Shown: positions 24,140 through 36,449, counted from the stretch's first letter. The stretch: 64,000 nucleotides of DNA from Loxodes magnus (GCA_946699065.1 CAMPDV010000227.1:413013-477012), one strand, 5' to 3'. Notes: generated by a model from the letters alone, not told the origin. Numbers and translations: made by a program.

Positions 24140-24609
24140 TTTTTTATATAATACTAAAAAATAGAATAAATAATATATTTTTATTACTTAGTAGCTATTT
24201 GAAAATAATAAAAAATCATTTTGAGGCGAAAAAATATTTTATGCTAAGATAAAATTTAGATTATATTAAACTTATAAATATTACGCATAAATAATAGAAC
24301 TGCTTTATTTTTAATAGATGATGTTTAAGAATAAATTTAGTAAAAGTTAAATAAGTCAAAAATTTTTTAAATAAATAAATTCTAAATTTTTATTTAAAAT
24401 TTTTTATATCTCGATATAAGAACTTTGATCATTAAAAAAGGTAATAGTCGCTATTCAATTTATTTTATTTATGAGAATGATTGGAAATAATAAAACTTGA
24501 CTAATTTTATCAAACTATGAAAAAATAATCTAATTATAAGTAATTTTCAATTAGATATTTTTCTTAATTTTTAAATAAATAATAAATAAAGATGATTATA
24601 AAGCCCGTA

Positions 24610-24624
24610 GCACCTCGTTGGTGC
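24610..24624 (-). other. GC-rich hairpin just after a stop codon
   Basis: On the minus strand GCACC-AACGA-GGTGC forms a 5-bp all-strong stem with a 5-base loop, ten bases after the TGA of the 101-residue gene. It sits in a small patch unusually rich in G and C. It may be a 3' processing or stability element; a fortuitous hairpin cannot be excluded. Confidence 0.45.
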
Positions 24625-24633
24625 GCAACTCTT

Positions 24634-24939
24634 TCAATTTTAATATTTAATATTAAGAAAAAATGTTCTCATACTTCTGAATTTATTATTAAATTAAAGG
24701 ATTCTTTGTTCCAGTTTGTTTTCTATTTCTTATGATGATTAATACTGTTTCTCAAGCAAAAACGTTATTAATTTTTTTAATTTTTCTACTTTATCAATGA
24801 GATTTCTATTTTTGAACATAAACTCTTTTAATGACTTAGATAATATTTCTATTTGAGCTTGTGTCGGAAGTTTTTTAAATTCTGGATTTCCAAGTGGTTA
24901 ATGTTCGTCATATCAATCATATTTCTCACTTTCCCTCAT
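24634..24939 (-). CDS. Hypothetical coiled-coil protein, 101 residues
   Basis: ATG 24939 to TGA 24636-24634 is one clean frame. The N-terminal 30 residues are acidic and Pro/Gly-containing (Glu-Lys-Tyr-Asp-Trp-Tyr-Asp-Glu-His, with the Trp as TGA). The rest is a long amphipathic helix rich in Lys, Glu and Leu. Composition is far more balanced than in the flanks. It lacks the start and zinc knuckle of the gag family, and I recognise no family. Coding could extend upstream in frame to about 25020, but ATG 24939 is the first Met. Confidence 0.6.
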
Positions 24940-26819
24940 TGTAATTATTTCGCTTTTTTATTTTTAGAGAATTTTCCTGTTTAAGTGTTTTGCTCAAAGT
25001 TCTGTTATTTCTTAGAAACTATTTTATTTTAATTCTACAATAAAAAAAAGTAGTAAAAGAAGTATTTTTAAGGATATCTTTATATCAAATTGAATGATAA
25101 ATCTCTATCTAAGATTGAATGTTTGTGAGTCTTGACTATATTAGATAATTGAAGCTATTAATACTATTTTGTCTATGTATAGAGACAACAACAAAAAATT
25201 AAGAGTGTTAATAAGCTAAAAAAATTTACTTTATGAAGAAAAACTCAAATTAATCTAAACTTTCGCAAAACAATTTAATCATTACAGTAAAAAGTTAACC
25301 CTTAATTTTGTATTTAATCCTTGTATTCTAATAAGCAGATATTTCAAAAATTAATTTGGATTAGTTTAAAACAACTAAGTTCTCTCTTTGATATCAACTC
25401 AGAACGGTGTCTCAATCCATATAGGTAGGATAATTTGCCGATCTTCTTCAAACAATTCTGAAGTATCAAATAAGGCAAAAAAAGTAATAAGGTAGTTAAA
25501 AAAAATCCTTGCATAGATTAATTTAATAACATTTAAGTTTAAGATAGAGATTATTTAATATTCCATAATTTGTGTAGAAACATAAATGCAATGATAAGAG
25601 TTTGAAAAATTAAGAAGAAAAATAATAATGTAAATGGCTTTTCTTTAAAAATAATAAAAAAATAATAAATAATTGAAAGTAATGCTAAAAATATTTAATA
25701 GTAAATATAATTATTATTTTTTAACAAAGAGTAATAAAAGAAATATATTACATTGCTTTAGACCTTTACTATAATTATGAAGAGCTAAATGTAATGTTTA
25801 ATTAATTTTATAAGAAAATTAAGTAGAATTATATATATTAAAGTCAATAAAGAAAAAATAGCATAAATATGGCAATAGTTAATTACTAATATTTAGTTAA
25901 AAGAAAATTAGCAGTTTTAATTAATTTTTAATAGAATCTAATTAAATAGAGAGAGTAAAAAAGATTATTCTATTCCAGAAATATGCAAAATTTAGATTAA
26001 AACAAAATTATGGCTGTTATCACTAAATAATAAAATTAAATTGAGAAAATACAAAATAAAGTAATTTAAAAAATGAAGAAAATACATGAATTTTAACAAT
26101 AATTAAACTGCAAATGATTATAACTAAATTGATATAATATTTTGATAAGAATGTAAAATTAATATATATCTGTTTGATTTAAATATGATAAATATTTACA
26201 AGTTTAGAATAAATGACATGTTGAGAGTTTTTAACAAATTTTTAAATAAGAAAATAAAAAATAGTATAAAGAAAAAATCATTTGATAAAATAATAGTGTT
26301 ATTTTGTCACATATTTAAGAAAATAATAATGATTTGCATACTAAAAATTAAATAACTCGGGGAAATCTCTTATTATATAAAGCCTGAAAAATATAAGATT
26401 GTTAAAATTTATATGAAAACAGTAATTCAACTTAAGAATAAAAAATTTAAAATGTAGTTTATATGAAAATAGTTAGTAATTTTTAAAATTTAAGTTCAAT
26501 TATCCATATCTTTTAAACATAATATTAAAATATATTATAGAAAAAATTAAATAATAGTGAAAAAGAAGTAGAAGAAGAAAATAACAAATAAAAAAAATTA
26601 GATAAATAAGAAAATTTAGAAAATATTTTAATTTGTTCTGAATTCTAAAATTTAGAATTGAAACTTTCAAATTAGTAAATGAGTAAAAAGCATATTATGA
26701 TTACGAAAAAAGGCTTAAAAATGAAATTGAATTTAAAAATAAAAAAGCAAATAATAAAAATAAATTTAATTTCAAGTAGTAGAGATAACAAAATTATCAG
26801 AAAGTTAATAATTTACCAT
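24940..26819. other. AT-rich sequence upstream of the helicase locus
   Basis: A slightly less AT-rich patch at 25380-25480 reads Asn-Ser-Glu-Arg-Cys-Leu-Asn-Pro-Tyr in one plus frame but soon degenerates. An N-terminal part of the helicase could lie at 26200-26800, in Lys/Asn/Ile-rich frames that I cannot separate from background. Confidence 0.35.
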
Positions 26820-28850
26820 GTAATATATTTAAAAATGCATATAAAATCAAATGTAATTTAATGCAATTATTATTACTAGGATCTGCTGGTGCTGGAAAAT
26901 CCTTTTTAATTAAATAAATAGAATAAATTTTAATGAAAAGTGGACTAATAAAATGTGCAACAACTGGTAAGCTTATAAGCGATTAACTGAGTTACTATAT
27001 ATACTTTACTCAATATGCCAATACCTTGTAATTTAAAGATTCAACATAAAAAGTAATTAATGAGAAATAAAATAATTATAAAATATAAACTGAATAATAA
27101 TAGATGAAATAAATATGCCAAGTACTTAATAATTATTTTAAATTGATAAAATATTATAACATAACATAACTCATTAAAGTGATTTTACCTTTTTTTGGTT
27201 AATCACAAAACTAGAGTTTGTAAAAGTTTTTTCTTATCAGAAATCTTCAATTTCATATTCATCTGGTTTTTCCGGATCGTAAATTCTTATAAATTGCCTA
27301 TTTTGTCCTCTTACTGCTGCTTGGAAATCAAATTACTTATTAACTCTCAAATTGTCTCATTGCATGTGTAATCTTTGGAGCTTCTACGTAAGGTTAAAAT
27401 CCTTTTTTTAATAAATTCTTTCAGTTGGTGTCCAATAGACCTTAAATAGATTTTGGATTCCTCTTTTTGTTTCATAATATTAAGTTCTTTTGAATCTATA
27501 ACATTGGTTTATCTTATGTCCTTGTTTTTTACAGTATCAACATCTTTTTTCTATTTTCTGATAGGAGAAGGACGGATTCTACACTCCTTTTTATTCTGGA
27601 TCCGATCATTAATTAAGTTGGATCTGCTCACGTTAATTGATCCTCTGATCGAATTTTTGTCTTAAATTCCATTCAAATTGATTAATTTTTCTTTATATCT
27701 CTTAAGAAGATGTCTGCTATTTTTATTATTTCTAAGAATTTTATTCATTCAAAAAATTGTTAATTTATAGCCTCAGAGTTTAGGTTAATTATTTAAGGTC
27801 TTAAACTTATTTTGTTAGCTTCTAATTGTCCAATTATAGCAAATAAAAATCGTTAGAAAGATTTGTTTAATTATTAGGATTTGCTGAAAAAGTTTATTGT
27901 TTCTTAGGTGCCATTTGTATAATTTATAATAAGTAAATGAAAATAAAAGATTACAGAGATTTTAATATAATTTTTGTAGGAGATTTTGATCAGCTACATC
28001 CAGTTAAAGGTAAACCTATATTCTCAATAAAATAAATTAAAAAAGCAAGCAAAAAGAAATAAAAGGATTAATTTTGTTTAAATAAATAAATGCTGTAGTA
28101 TTTTTAGAATAATAACTACGATAAAAGGATTAAATTTTATAACAAATCTTAATAAGATAAGAAATGGTGAAATTGATAAAGGTCTATATGGCTATTTATG
28201 AGAAAGTTTTAAACAAATAATGAATTTAGAAGAAATCTAAAATTAAATGTGCGTTTTTAGTATGAGAAAATAAACATAATCTCATAATTTAAAAATTTTA
28301 TAAAGTTTAAATAAACCTATTTTTGTAACGAATTTGAAGGTAAAGGTAAAATTTAAATGAAATTCTAAAATTAATTGTAAGGACTTGAAAAATATTAAAT
28401 TTTAAGTATTAACGCGAAAATTATGTTAGGTGAAAATTTAAATAATAAATCTGGATTGATAAAAAGAGACAATAGTTTCATAAGAGATATTATTTGAAAC
28501 GTTAAAGAATTTTAGCATTAATTACCTTTATGTTTATTAATAGCATTTGAAAATTATAAAGGTACATCGCTAAAATTAATAAACTAATAAATAAAAAATT
28601 TAATAGTATAGTACCAATATTTTCTGTAAAACATAGTTTTACACTTGATGACATTTAATATTATAGAAAATAATTTCCTTTAATTTATACTATACTTAAA
28701 CTATTAATAAATGTTAAGGAACTAATATTGAAAATACATTTTTCATTCATATTGGAAAAAGAGTTCAAACAGGTTAATTTACGTAGCTATTTCAAGAGTT
28801 AAAAATAAATAGCTTTTAAGATTAAAGCAATTTAAGTTTAAAATACTTTC
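26820..28850 (+). pseudogene. Pif1-like DNA helicase, interrupted by an insertion
   Basis: The pieces occur in family order. Walker A is Gly-Ser-Ala-Gly-Ala-Gly-Lys-Ser at 26880-26905, followed by Ala-Thr-Thr-Gly-Lys. Walker B is Ile-Ile-Asp-Glu-Ile-Asn-Met-Pro-Ser near 27100. Beyond the insertion come Val-Gly-Asp-Phe-Asp-Gln-Leu-His-Pro-Val at 27978-28010, Leu-Asn-Lys-Ile-Arg-Asn-Gly-Glu at 28150, and the C-terminal Leu-Ile-Tyr-Val-Ala-Ile-Ser-Arg-Val near 28780. Pif1 helicases are ATP-driven 5'-3' helicases; this compact form is common in Helitrons and other large DNA transposons. The segments lie in different frames, so besides the inserted gag copy (27176-27914) there are frameshifts. I found no Rep nuclease nearby, so the type of element is unproven. 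Confidence 0.72.
27176..27914 (-). mobile_element. ORF1-only (gag-like) element inserted in the helicase
   Basis: Starts at ATG 27914 with Met-Ala-Pro-Lys-Lys-Gln. The knuckle at 27542-27501 is Cys-Trp-Tyr-Cys-Lys-Lys-Gln-Gly-His-Lys-Ile-Asn-Gln-Cys, intact, with Trp as TGA. The C-terminal domain has Arg-Gly-Gln-Asn-Arg-Gln-Phe-Ile-Arg-Ile-Tyr-Asp-Pro-Glu and aligns closely with the 46835-47562 copy. Helicase coding resumes within about 20 bases of the start codon and stops close to the 3' end, so the inserted unit is roughly 0.75-0.78 kb: one ORF and little else. Short TTATAA words lie on both sides, but I could not define a target-site duplication. Confidence 0.72.
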
Positions 28851-31299
28851 GAAGATTAAAAATAAGAAAAACTTTGATTAGAGAATTTAATTTGAAAATG
28901 AATTATAAAGCAAATAATGAAATAAAAAAATAACTTTACAGAAATAATTCAATAATTAAAACTTTAAGAATAATAAAGCAGTCAAAATAGTAAGTGCTTC
29001 TATAATTATGGAATTATAAGCAACATTATATAGTCTAATAATAATATAAATTAGTAAAATCGGTAAGCTAATATGTAAAATCTTATTATGACTTATAAAA
29101 ATGAAAATGATTGCTTTTTAATTAAATAAAAAGAGTTAAAAGTGAGCTAATAAACTTAGAAGAATATTTAAATAAAAAATAATAAAAGAAAGAAAAAAAG
29201 GAAGATTAAATCGACCTTTTTTTTAATTTTAACAAAAGCTAATAAAATTTAAGATAAAGTTCCTTTAAAAGTTAATAATTCCAAGATTTTAGTATAGAAA
29301 CTCAAATTGTAAAAGAATGCAAATTTTAACAAAAATGATATTAAAAATGTTAAGAAATTACATTAAAAATGTTTTAAATGTTAATAAAAATAGTGAGCAT
29401 TACTTAGAATATTATAATAAAGTAAAGAAAAAGTAAATAAGCAATAATAATAAATAACTAGAAAGTCCAGAAAATTAATTTTTAAGATTATATAATCCAA
29501 ACTCTTGATGCTGATTAAATAATTTATAGAAATTCTATTCAAGAATGTTTTAAATTAGAAATATAAAAGTATGATTCTTAGTCAACTTAAAATAATGAAT
29601 ATGTGATAATTGTTTAGATTTTAATTGAGATTATTTTAAGACTAATTAGAAGCAATTTTTTCATTTTTTAATAATTAAGTCTATATTTTGTTGCGACGAT
29701 AAACTTATTTTCAAAGAGTTAAAATATTTAAATTGATAACTAATAAATACTAGAAATAGAAATTTTCTAATATAATTAAGAGTGAGTGAATTATAAAAGA
29801 GAAATAAATATTCCTATGATTTATTAATTTGCACTTCTTTTTTTAAATAACACTTAATGCTAATAATGTAACTAAAGATAAATATTATATATTCTTCTTA
29901 TTTTTGAAATTTGCCAGCAATATAATATATTAACGAAAATAACATACATAATTAAGAAATAACTTTAAACAATTTAATCGATTTTGAATAATAACTTATT
30001 ATTTGAAAAGTGATAAAAATTGAAAATGCGATAATTTAACTTTTAACATAACTAATAAACTAATAATATTAGAAAAGCCAGAAAATTATTATAAGTAGAA
30101 GAACTAAATTATAATAACTATTTATAGAGCAATATAATAGAGTGAAATATGTCGAAAATTAAAAAAAATCTTAATATAATTAATTTCTCTATTTAACAAA
30201 CTTAATATAACAAGATTTAAGTTAATAAATCTAATATCGATTTAACAAATTATATAAAAACTGAAAGCAACAGTTTATCATAAAGATTAAACGTTAGATA
30301 AAGGATACTATTATTCTTTTATTAATTGTTATAATAATTTTGATTTTAAAATAGATGATCACCATAAAAGTAAAAAGGTAATTTACAAGAAATATAAATC
30401 AAAGAAAAAAATTAAGAAGTTTTATTAATTATAAAAAAACTCAATAGATATTGAATATTGCAAAAGTAATAAAAAATTGAAGAAAATAATAAATACTAGC
30501 AAGAAAGTTATAAAGATAATCATAAGAACCATCAAAATAAATACACAAAAAAAGCTAAAAGTGGAAAGCTTGAAAATAATCAGATTTACTTTGAATAAAA
30601 AAATGAAGAAACAAATATTAAATTTTATAATATTATAAAAAGTTTAATATATATTTTTTTAAAAATTCACTTTCTAACAAAAGTATATTGCATATTGAAT
30701 TTTCAAAAGCTTCTTTGTCTTATGTTTAGCTTAATTATAAATAATTTATATAAGCCATTTAAAAAACTTTATGCTTAAAAGCCGAAATTTTAAAAGATTT
30801 TATTGAAAAAAAATTTTGTCTTGGATAACTAAATATTTGTTGAAGCAAAGAAAATCCTAAAAAATTAAACATTTTTCTATAAATTAAATTCAACTTTATA
30901 AATTAAAAAAAATAGTTAAGTATTCAATATACTTGTTATAAAAATATGACAATTAGTTATTTTATAAATCAAGTGTTCACTATGCGCTATGCTTTAAGTA
31001 ATAACTAAATTTTTAATCTTAAAAGAATTTATTACTGGAAACTTTTAACATAATTATTTCGAAAGTTTTGAATTTAATTTTAGATAGATTATATTTTATA
31101 TATTTTAAAAATTTTAATAAAAAAATAATATTTTAAAAAGATCTTCATTTTTTAATTTTAACTGCTCGCTTGATTCATTTAAAGTTCAATATTTGTATCT
31201 TTTATATTTACATGCATTTTTTATTTCAAAAAAGTTTATAAGCACCTTTAATTTTTCTGAGTTTCGAATTAACTTAAAAAAATTTAATATTTTACCTAT
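28851..31299. other. AT-rich sequence downstream of the helicase
   Basis: Long Lys/Asn/Ile/Gln-rich frames with no motif that I trust. If the helicase belonged to a large DNA element, its other genes could lie here in decayed form. No RNA gene seen. Confidence 0.35.
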
Positions 31300-31850
31300 A
31301 TTTTTCTTAGCATTGCAAACTTATTTTTTGGATTTATTCTAGTTATTCATTTATGCCTTTACATTCTATATCAAACTTTCTATCATCTTTAAATTTTGTT
31401 GAATAAATAGATCTGGGTCTTAAAAACATTTTTTAGATTTGTTTCTGATTTATTTATAAATTTGATTTGATTTTTCTTACTGATTATCAATAAAGTTGAA
31501 TTTCAAAAATGATAGTGTTCTCATTCATCTAACTTTTAAGAATTTAATAGTTCCAGGTAAATCATATTCTATATTTTGATATTTCAAATTTGCTTTTTAA
31601 ATAGGATTTTATAAGTTTAATTTTAGTTGTTCTTCTTTTTGTTATTCAATTTATAAAGATTTTTGAGTATTTCAAATTATTTAAGATCTTATAATACTTT
31701 TTCTTCTATCTTAATTTTAATTTTCGTATTCTATATAATTGGTTGCTTTCTCAGAACTTTATATTGTTTCCAACTTGATTTCCATTGATTAGGTCATGTA
31801 GTCTTAAAAAACATTTTATTATTTTTTAAAATTCCTGCATAAATATAATT
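31300..31850 (-). pseudogene. Fragment downstream of ORF1, probably the start of ORF2
   Basis: Minus-strand stretches are protein-like (for example Tyr-Asp-Leu-Pro-Gly-Thr-Ile-Lys-Phe-Leu, and Asp-Pro-Asp-Leu-Phe-Ile-Gln-Gln-Asn) and directly follow the 31850-32544 ORF1 copy. They lack reverse transcriptase motifs. I infer the linker or N-terminal part of ORF2, broken off by decay. Confidence 0.3.
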
Positions 31851-32544
31851 ATAGCTGGTCTTCCAATTTTAGGTTATACAATTTTAAGTTTAAAATTAGA
31901 CGTGTGTTTCAAATTAAAATTTATTTGGATTTTTTCTCTCAAAAGTTTTAGTATTTTTAGATAAATATTTCTAATCTTTTCCGATAGGTCGAATCCCAGT
32001 CACTAATTATTGAATTTGTTAGCCACCTATTAGATACAAGGAGCTTCTTTGTTTAATTTAAGTAAATTTTTACTGAAAATTTTGCCTTCTTAATTGCAAT
32101 ATAGCTTGAATATATTTTCTCATTAATTTTCTGTGATTATCTTTTTTTTTCTAAATTATAAACAATTTCGCACTTTATGTCCTAACTTCCATATCAGCAT
32201 CTAATTATTTTCCGATAGGGAATATAATTTATCGAAGGTTGGTGTTCCATCAGATTATTCATCGATATCTTTTAGAGGAACATGCTTTCCGTCAGCTCTG
32301 CGACTTAGTTGAATTTTGCTTCTAATTAATCTATTCTAATATTCGCTGGCTATTTATTTTCAGTTTTTTGTAGATTTGTATTAATCATCAAGTATTCAAT
32401 TTTTCTTTCTAGAACTTATATTTTTCTTAAAAGTTTAAAATTTTCTTATTGCATAATTTTGAGATCTTGAAGTATTGTATACTGATCTTAGTTTGACTAA
32501 GATTAATCCTTTTAAGAAGAGACTTTCTTCAAGAAATTTTCCAT
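31850..32544 (-). pseudogene. LINE ORF1 (gag-like) copy
   Basis: From ATG 32544 a coiled coil leads into Ala-Glu-Leu-Thr-Glu-Ser-Met-Phe-Leu, matching the 10565-11395 copy. The knuckle near 32200-32160 is split by a one-base frameshift: Cys-Trp-Tyr in one frame (Trp as TGA), Leu-Gly-His-Lys-Val-Arg-Asn-Cys in the next. The 3' part aligns with 23445-24139 and 45600-46320. Confidence 0.6.
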
Positions 32545-33542
32545 TTTATTTTATTCCTGTAAATATTTAATTGCTCATGTAAGGTCTTGCTTCTATATAA
32601 ATGCTTAAAAAGTTTACATTAAAATTAATGAAAAAGTTCTCTTTTTACTCGCATGCAATTAACATCAAATTTAGATCGCTTAAAAAATCGGTTAAACATT
32701 AATTAAAATTGTCATATTATTAATAAAGAGTTTATATAATTTTCTTAACTAATTTTAATCTATTAAACAAATTTATAATAGTTAAAGAATACAACTCATA
32801 GATTTATTCTTATATTTTTATTTATTATTCTAATATTTCTATTATTCTATTATTATAATTTTTCCATTAAAAAAATAATAACTCCATTGCTAGTTAAATG
32901 TTATTTTAAAAATTCTTTATATGTGTTTTTAGAATATATTTTTTGTATTTAATCATCAAAATTCTAAATTTATTCTTAGTTTCCATATTTTATTTATTTG
33001 AAGGCATTAATAAATAAATTATAGTGTTCTTAAATGTTCAATCTAATTATCCTAGTTTTTTGTTAATTTAAAGATCTTTTCTCTTTTGGTTTAGGTTATT
33101 GGTACTATTAAGCAATTAAATTTATTATCTAAACATAATTTGACTTTGAATAATAGGATTTGCTATTTATTAACTTCCTTTTTGCGCTTTTTTATATAGT
33201 TAATTTCTGTTTTATTATAACTTTATTTCATTAAAATGTTTACGAAACAAATTATAAACATTTTCAATCAACTTTCATTAGTATCTAATTTCTCTATATT
33301 TATTGGGTTTAGTAATCTCTTTCCCTTTTAGCTATTTTTCTTTAGCCTCCTCTTAAAAACCTTCAGTTAATTAACCTTATGAAAGAGTTAGAATCTTTTA
33401 TCTTCTTCTTAAATTCTAATTTTTAAATCAAGATTTTTCTACCCTTTTTAGCTTTTAGGAGTGTTTGATTCTTTAAATTATCTATCAAATAAAATATAAT
33501 TAAATTAAATTAATGTAAAAGAAAAGAAAAGGATCTCTGAAA
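32545..33542. other. Intergenic AT-rich sequence
   Basis: Nothing supported. The 60 bases before ATG 33543 are almost pure A/T and may hold the promoter of the next gene. Confidence 0.4.
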
Positions 33543-34154
33543 ATGGAGGAAAAAGACGCCCAAAACTTAGAAAAGAAAGGATAGAGAAAAGTCAGACTAG
33601 AATAAAAAACGAAAGTTTTCCGGAATCTTCGTCATCGTATCAATATTGATTAATTTTGAGGAAATCAAAACAGTACTTCAATTATGAGATAGTAAAATTC
33701 ACATAAGAGTAAAGAAAAATGAAAAAACTTCAAAACATATAAAATGAACGTATTATAATCTTTCAAAGAGAATATGAGAATTTATGACGCTTATTAAGAA
33801 TTAAACTTAGAAACGTCATATTTAAGGATTAAGCTCGTTTAGAATTATTTTAAACAGAATAAAATTTATAGCTTTAATCTTGATACATTGGATTTTTCAA
33901 TGATTACTTAAATAATTAAATTGATAATGTGACTAATCAAGAAAATGATTAATCAGAAATTTAAAGAACTGAAATAACTAAAAAATTCTAAATTTGAGAA
34001 ATTTATTATCTCAAAATTAAAAAAGCCTTGAAGACTAAAAGATGTTGATATTCCATTCTTCCAGGATATTATTTTACGTTATTTTGGGTTCAAAAGACTT
34101 AAAAGAAGATAATTGAAGAGCTTGAAGAGCTTGAAGAGTCTGTCAATATTTTGA
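33543..34154 (+). CDS. Hypothetical basic protein, 203 residues
   Basis: ATG 33543 to TGA 34152-34154 is one unbroken frame. The N-terminal 70 residues are strongly basic (Lys/Arg/Gln), the middle is helical and amphipathic, and the end repeats Leu-Lys-Ser three times, encoded by a 9-bp direct repeat at 34120-34139. Four internal TGA codons read as Trp. A heavily basic N-terminus suggests nucleic-acid or membrane binding, but I recognise no family. It is a single gene between retroelements and the tRNA pair. Confidence 0.55.
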
Positions 34155-34396
34155 ACAAATAACAATAGAATAACTTATATAATAAAAATAATTGCAAAAT
34201 AAAATATTTTATAGTTTTAATTTTTAAGAGGGAGAAATTGAGTGAAATACCTTTTAAATAATGAAGTTAGCTTTTTATTTTAACAATTATACTTTTTTTA
34301 AGATATTTGTTAAAGCAAAATTATATTTATGTTGTAAGATAATTATAAAATATGATAGAATTGGTATTTATTATTTTGCTCTCATTATATTTACAA

Positions 34397-34476
34397 GACA
34401 GTGTGGCCGAGTGGTCTAAGGCGCTAGCTTCAGGTGCTAGTCTTTCGGGGCGTGGGTTCAAATCCCACCGCTGTCA
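34397..34476 (+). tRNA. tRNA-Leu (CAG)
   Basis: A full class II cloverleaf. The acceptor GACAGTG pairs with CGCTGTC, with one G-T pair, and the discriminator is A. The A-box is GGCCGAGTGGTCTAAGGC. Anticodon stem CTAGC/GCTAG surrounds loop TTCAGGT, so the anticodon is CAG. There is a long variable arm and the B-box GGTTCAAATCC. No intron. It reads the Leu codon CTG as in the standard code. Confidence 0.95.
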
Positions 34477-34477
34477 C

Positions 34478-34483
34478 TTTTTT
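34478..34483 (+). terminator. Pol III terminator of tRNA-Leu
   Basis: A run of six T starts two bases after the discriminator, the standard RNA polymerase III stop. Confidence 0.8.
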
Positions 34484-34674
34484 ATATAATTTGATTGATT
34501 TAGCAAACTTAATTAAAATAACTAAAATAAGTGTTATATTTAAACTTATTATATCTTTTTTATTTAGCTAAAAAGCAGTTTATCACTTTTTGCTTAATAA
34601 TATTATCCTTAGTAGGGAAGTATCTTATAAAGATATATTTATTAACTTTAAATAAATTATTAATAACTTTTATT

Positions 34675-34679
34675 AAAAA
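34675..34679 (-). terminator. Pol III terminator of tRNA-Ser
   Basis: Five T on the minus strand directly follow the discriminator base. Confidence 0.75.
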
Positions 34680-34760
34680 CGACACCAGCAGGATTTGAAC
34701 CTGCGCGGGAGAACCCAACAGATTTCAAGTCTGTCGCCTTAACCACTCGGCCATAGTGTC
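34680..34760 (-). tRNA. tRNA-Ser (UGA)
   Basis: Class II cloverleaf on the minus strand: acceptor GACACTA against TGGTGTC, G discriminator as usual for Ser, A-box GGCCGAGTGGTTAAGGC, anticodon stem ACAGA/TCTGT with loop CTTGAAA, hence anticodon TGA. It has a long variable arm and B-box GGTTCAAATCC. It faces tRNA-Leu tail-to-tail, with 203 bases between. No intron. Confidence 0.95.
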
Positions 34761-35653
34761 TTAAATGTTTATATCTAGCTTAGATAATAAATAAAATAAA
34801 GCTAATATAAACCTATAAAATATTACTATATAATAGCTTTTATAAGCATAGTATTTAATTATTTACATTTCCTTTTAATCAAAATAAACTCCTTATACCT
34901 AAAATTTTAATATGCTTATTGCTTTGTTAAGTTTATTTAACTTAATTTAAGTATACTTTATAAATATATTTATTATTTAGTTATCAAAATTACTTATGAT
35001 ACCATTTCAATAATATCTATTAAGATTAAAAACTACTCAATCTCATGTAATCCTATCAATCATTAAATTAATAAGAGAAAATAATAAAAAAATTATTATT
35101 AAGAACTAATTAAGAACTGAAGGGAAATTTATTATAATTATAAACTAAACTTTGGTTCAAAGATTAATAGAGCTAAGATAAAATAACTCTAATTTAAGAT
35201 ATTTTTAATATTAATTTATGCTTTATACAAAATTTAACTCTTATCTGAAAATAGGAATAAAATTAGGAATTATTTTGGTCAAAAAACATAAAGATGTATA
35301 AAATAATGAAAAGGAGAGTAAAAATTAAATATATTTTAATTAATTATAGAAATTTTAGAGTGATATATAAAATTTAGCTAAATCATATAGAAAATAATTA
35401 AATAAATCAGGTGATTAAGAAATTAAAGAAAAAATAAGTTTCTTTCAAGATCAATATTTTCTTAATATATAACTACTGACCTTTCAGTGCCAGCAGTTTA
35501 CAGTTTATTTTTCCTGAATCTTTTTCTAAAATTTCTTACTAACTTCTCTATTCTTTTTTGTCAATTTATGGCATTTTTTCCTTCTTGCTTATTTCTTAAT
35601 AAATTAATTTAGCTATGCTATTTTCTAAATCATATTTATTATATTAAGTAAAA
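34761..35653. other. Intergenic AT-rich sequence
   Basis: Upstream flank of tRNA-Ser and leader of the next locus. No additional tRNA or motif seen. Confidence 0.4.
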
Positions 35654-36449
35654 TTGCTCCAAAGAAGCAAAAGACATCTCTTAACAGATATCTTAAAAAA
35701 AGAATAGCAATCTAATTTAATTGAATAATTACCTTAATAAGATAAAGAAAAATAATCTCAGCAACTCTAGTATAGTCCGTTCAGTAAAGGATAGCAAATA
35801 TACAATGCTAATTAAAACAACATAGACTATAAATTGAATAATTAGAATAGATACTAGAAAAAAGTAGGTAATTAACTAAACCTTTAATTTCCAACTATAG
35901 AAGACTCAAAAAATAATATATAATCGTAAATTGGATAAAATTAAATTAGATTGACAATTATTTCAACTAAAAAACTCAGATGTTTCAATTTTAGTTTTCT
36001 TAATTCTAACATCAAATAAAAGAACTTTAAGAAAAATAGAATACCAATAAGAAATTTTATAAAGAATCAATGGAAGATAGAGAGGCATTCCCATGGACAT
36101 CGAAATAAACGAATAATAATTAAGCATTAGAATAAAAATACGCTGCTAATATGTTAAAAGTAGCCTCATTATAAAAGATACTGGTGATGAAATCAAATCT
36201 AAAAAAAATAGAAGAAACATAATGAAAGACTATTTTGAATATGATCTATTAAATCAGGTATAATATATAGAAAGAAATTTATAATAATAAATTTAACATT
36301 CTCTAAAATAATTTTTAGATGAAGAAGGAATAACTGTAAAGCCAACTTATAAGCAAGGATGGCGGATTAATGAAATTCTAGGCCGCCTTCTCGTTCGAGA
36401 CAGATTTTTCAAGTGTACTGGATGCAAAGGCCAACTTTTGAAGCTATAA
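35654..36449 (+). pseudogene. Coding locus with several frame changes, CxxC end
   Basis: Begins ATT-Ala-Pro-Lys-Lys-Gln, like the gag family start with Met lost. A continuous Gln/Asn/Ser-rich frame covers about 35690-36010. A second frame gives Ser-Met-Glu-Asp-Arg-Glu-Ala-Phe-Pro-Trp near 36068. A third runs from about 36090 to Phe-Lys-Cys-Thr-Gly-Cys-Lys-Gly at 36410-36435, in a patch notably richer in G and C. The order is coherent, but each change lacks an obvious splice pair. It could be a divergent ORF1 copy, a spliced host gene, or a chimera. Confidence 0.4.
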
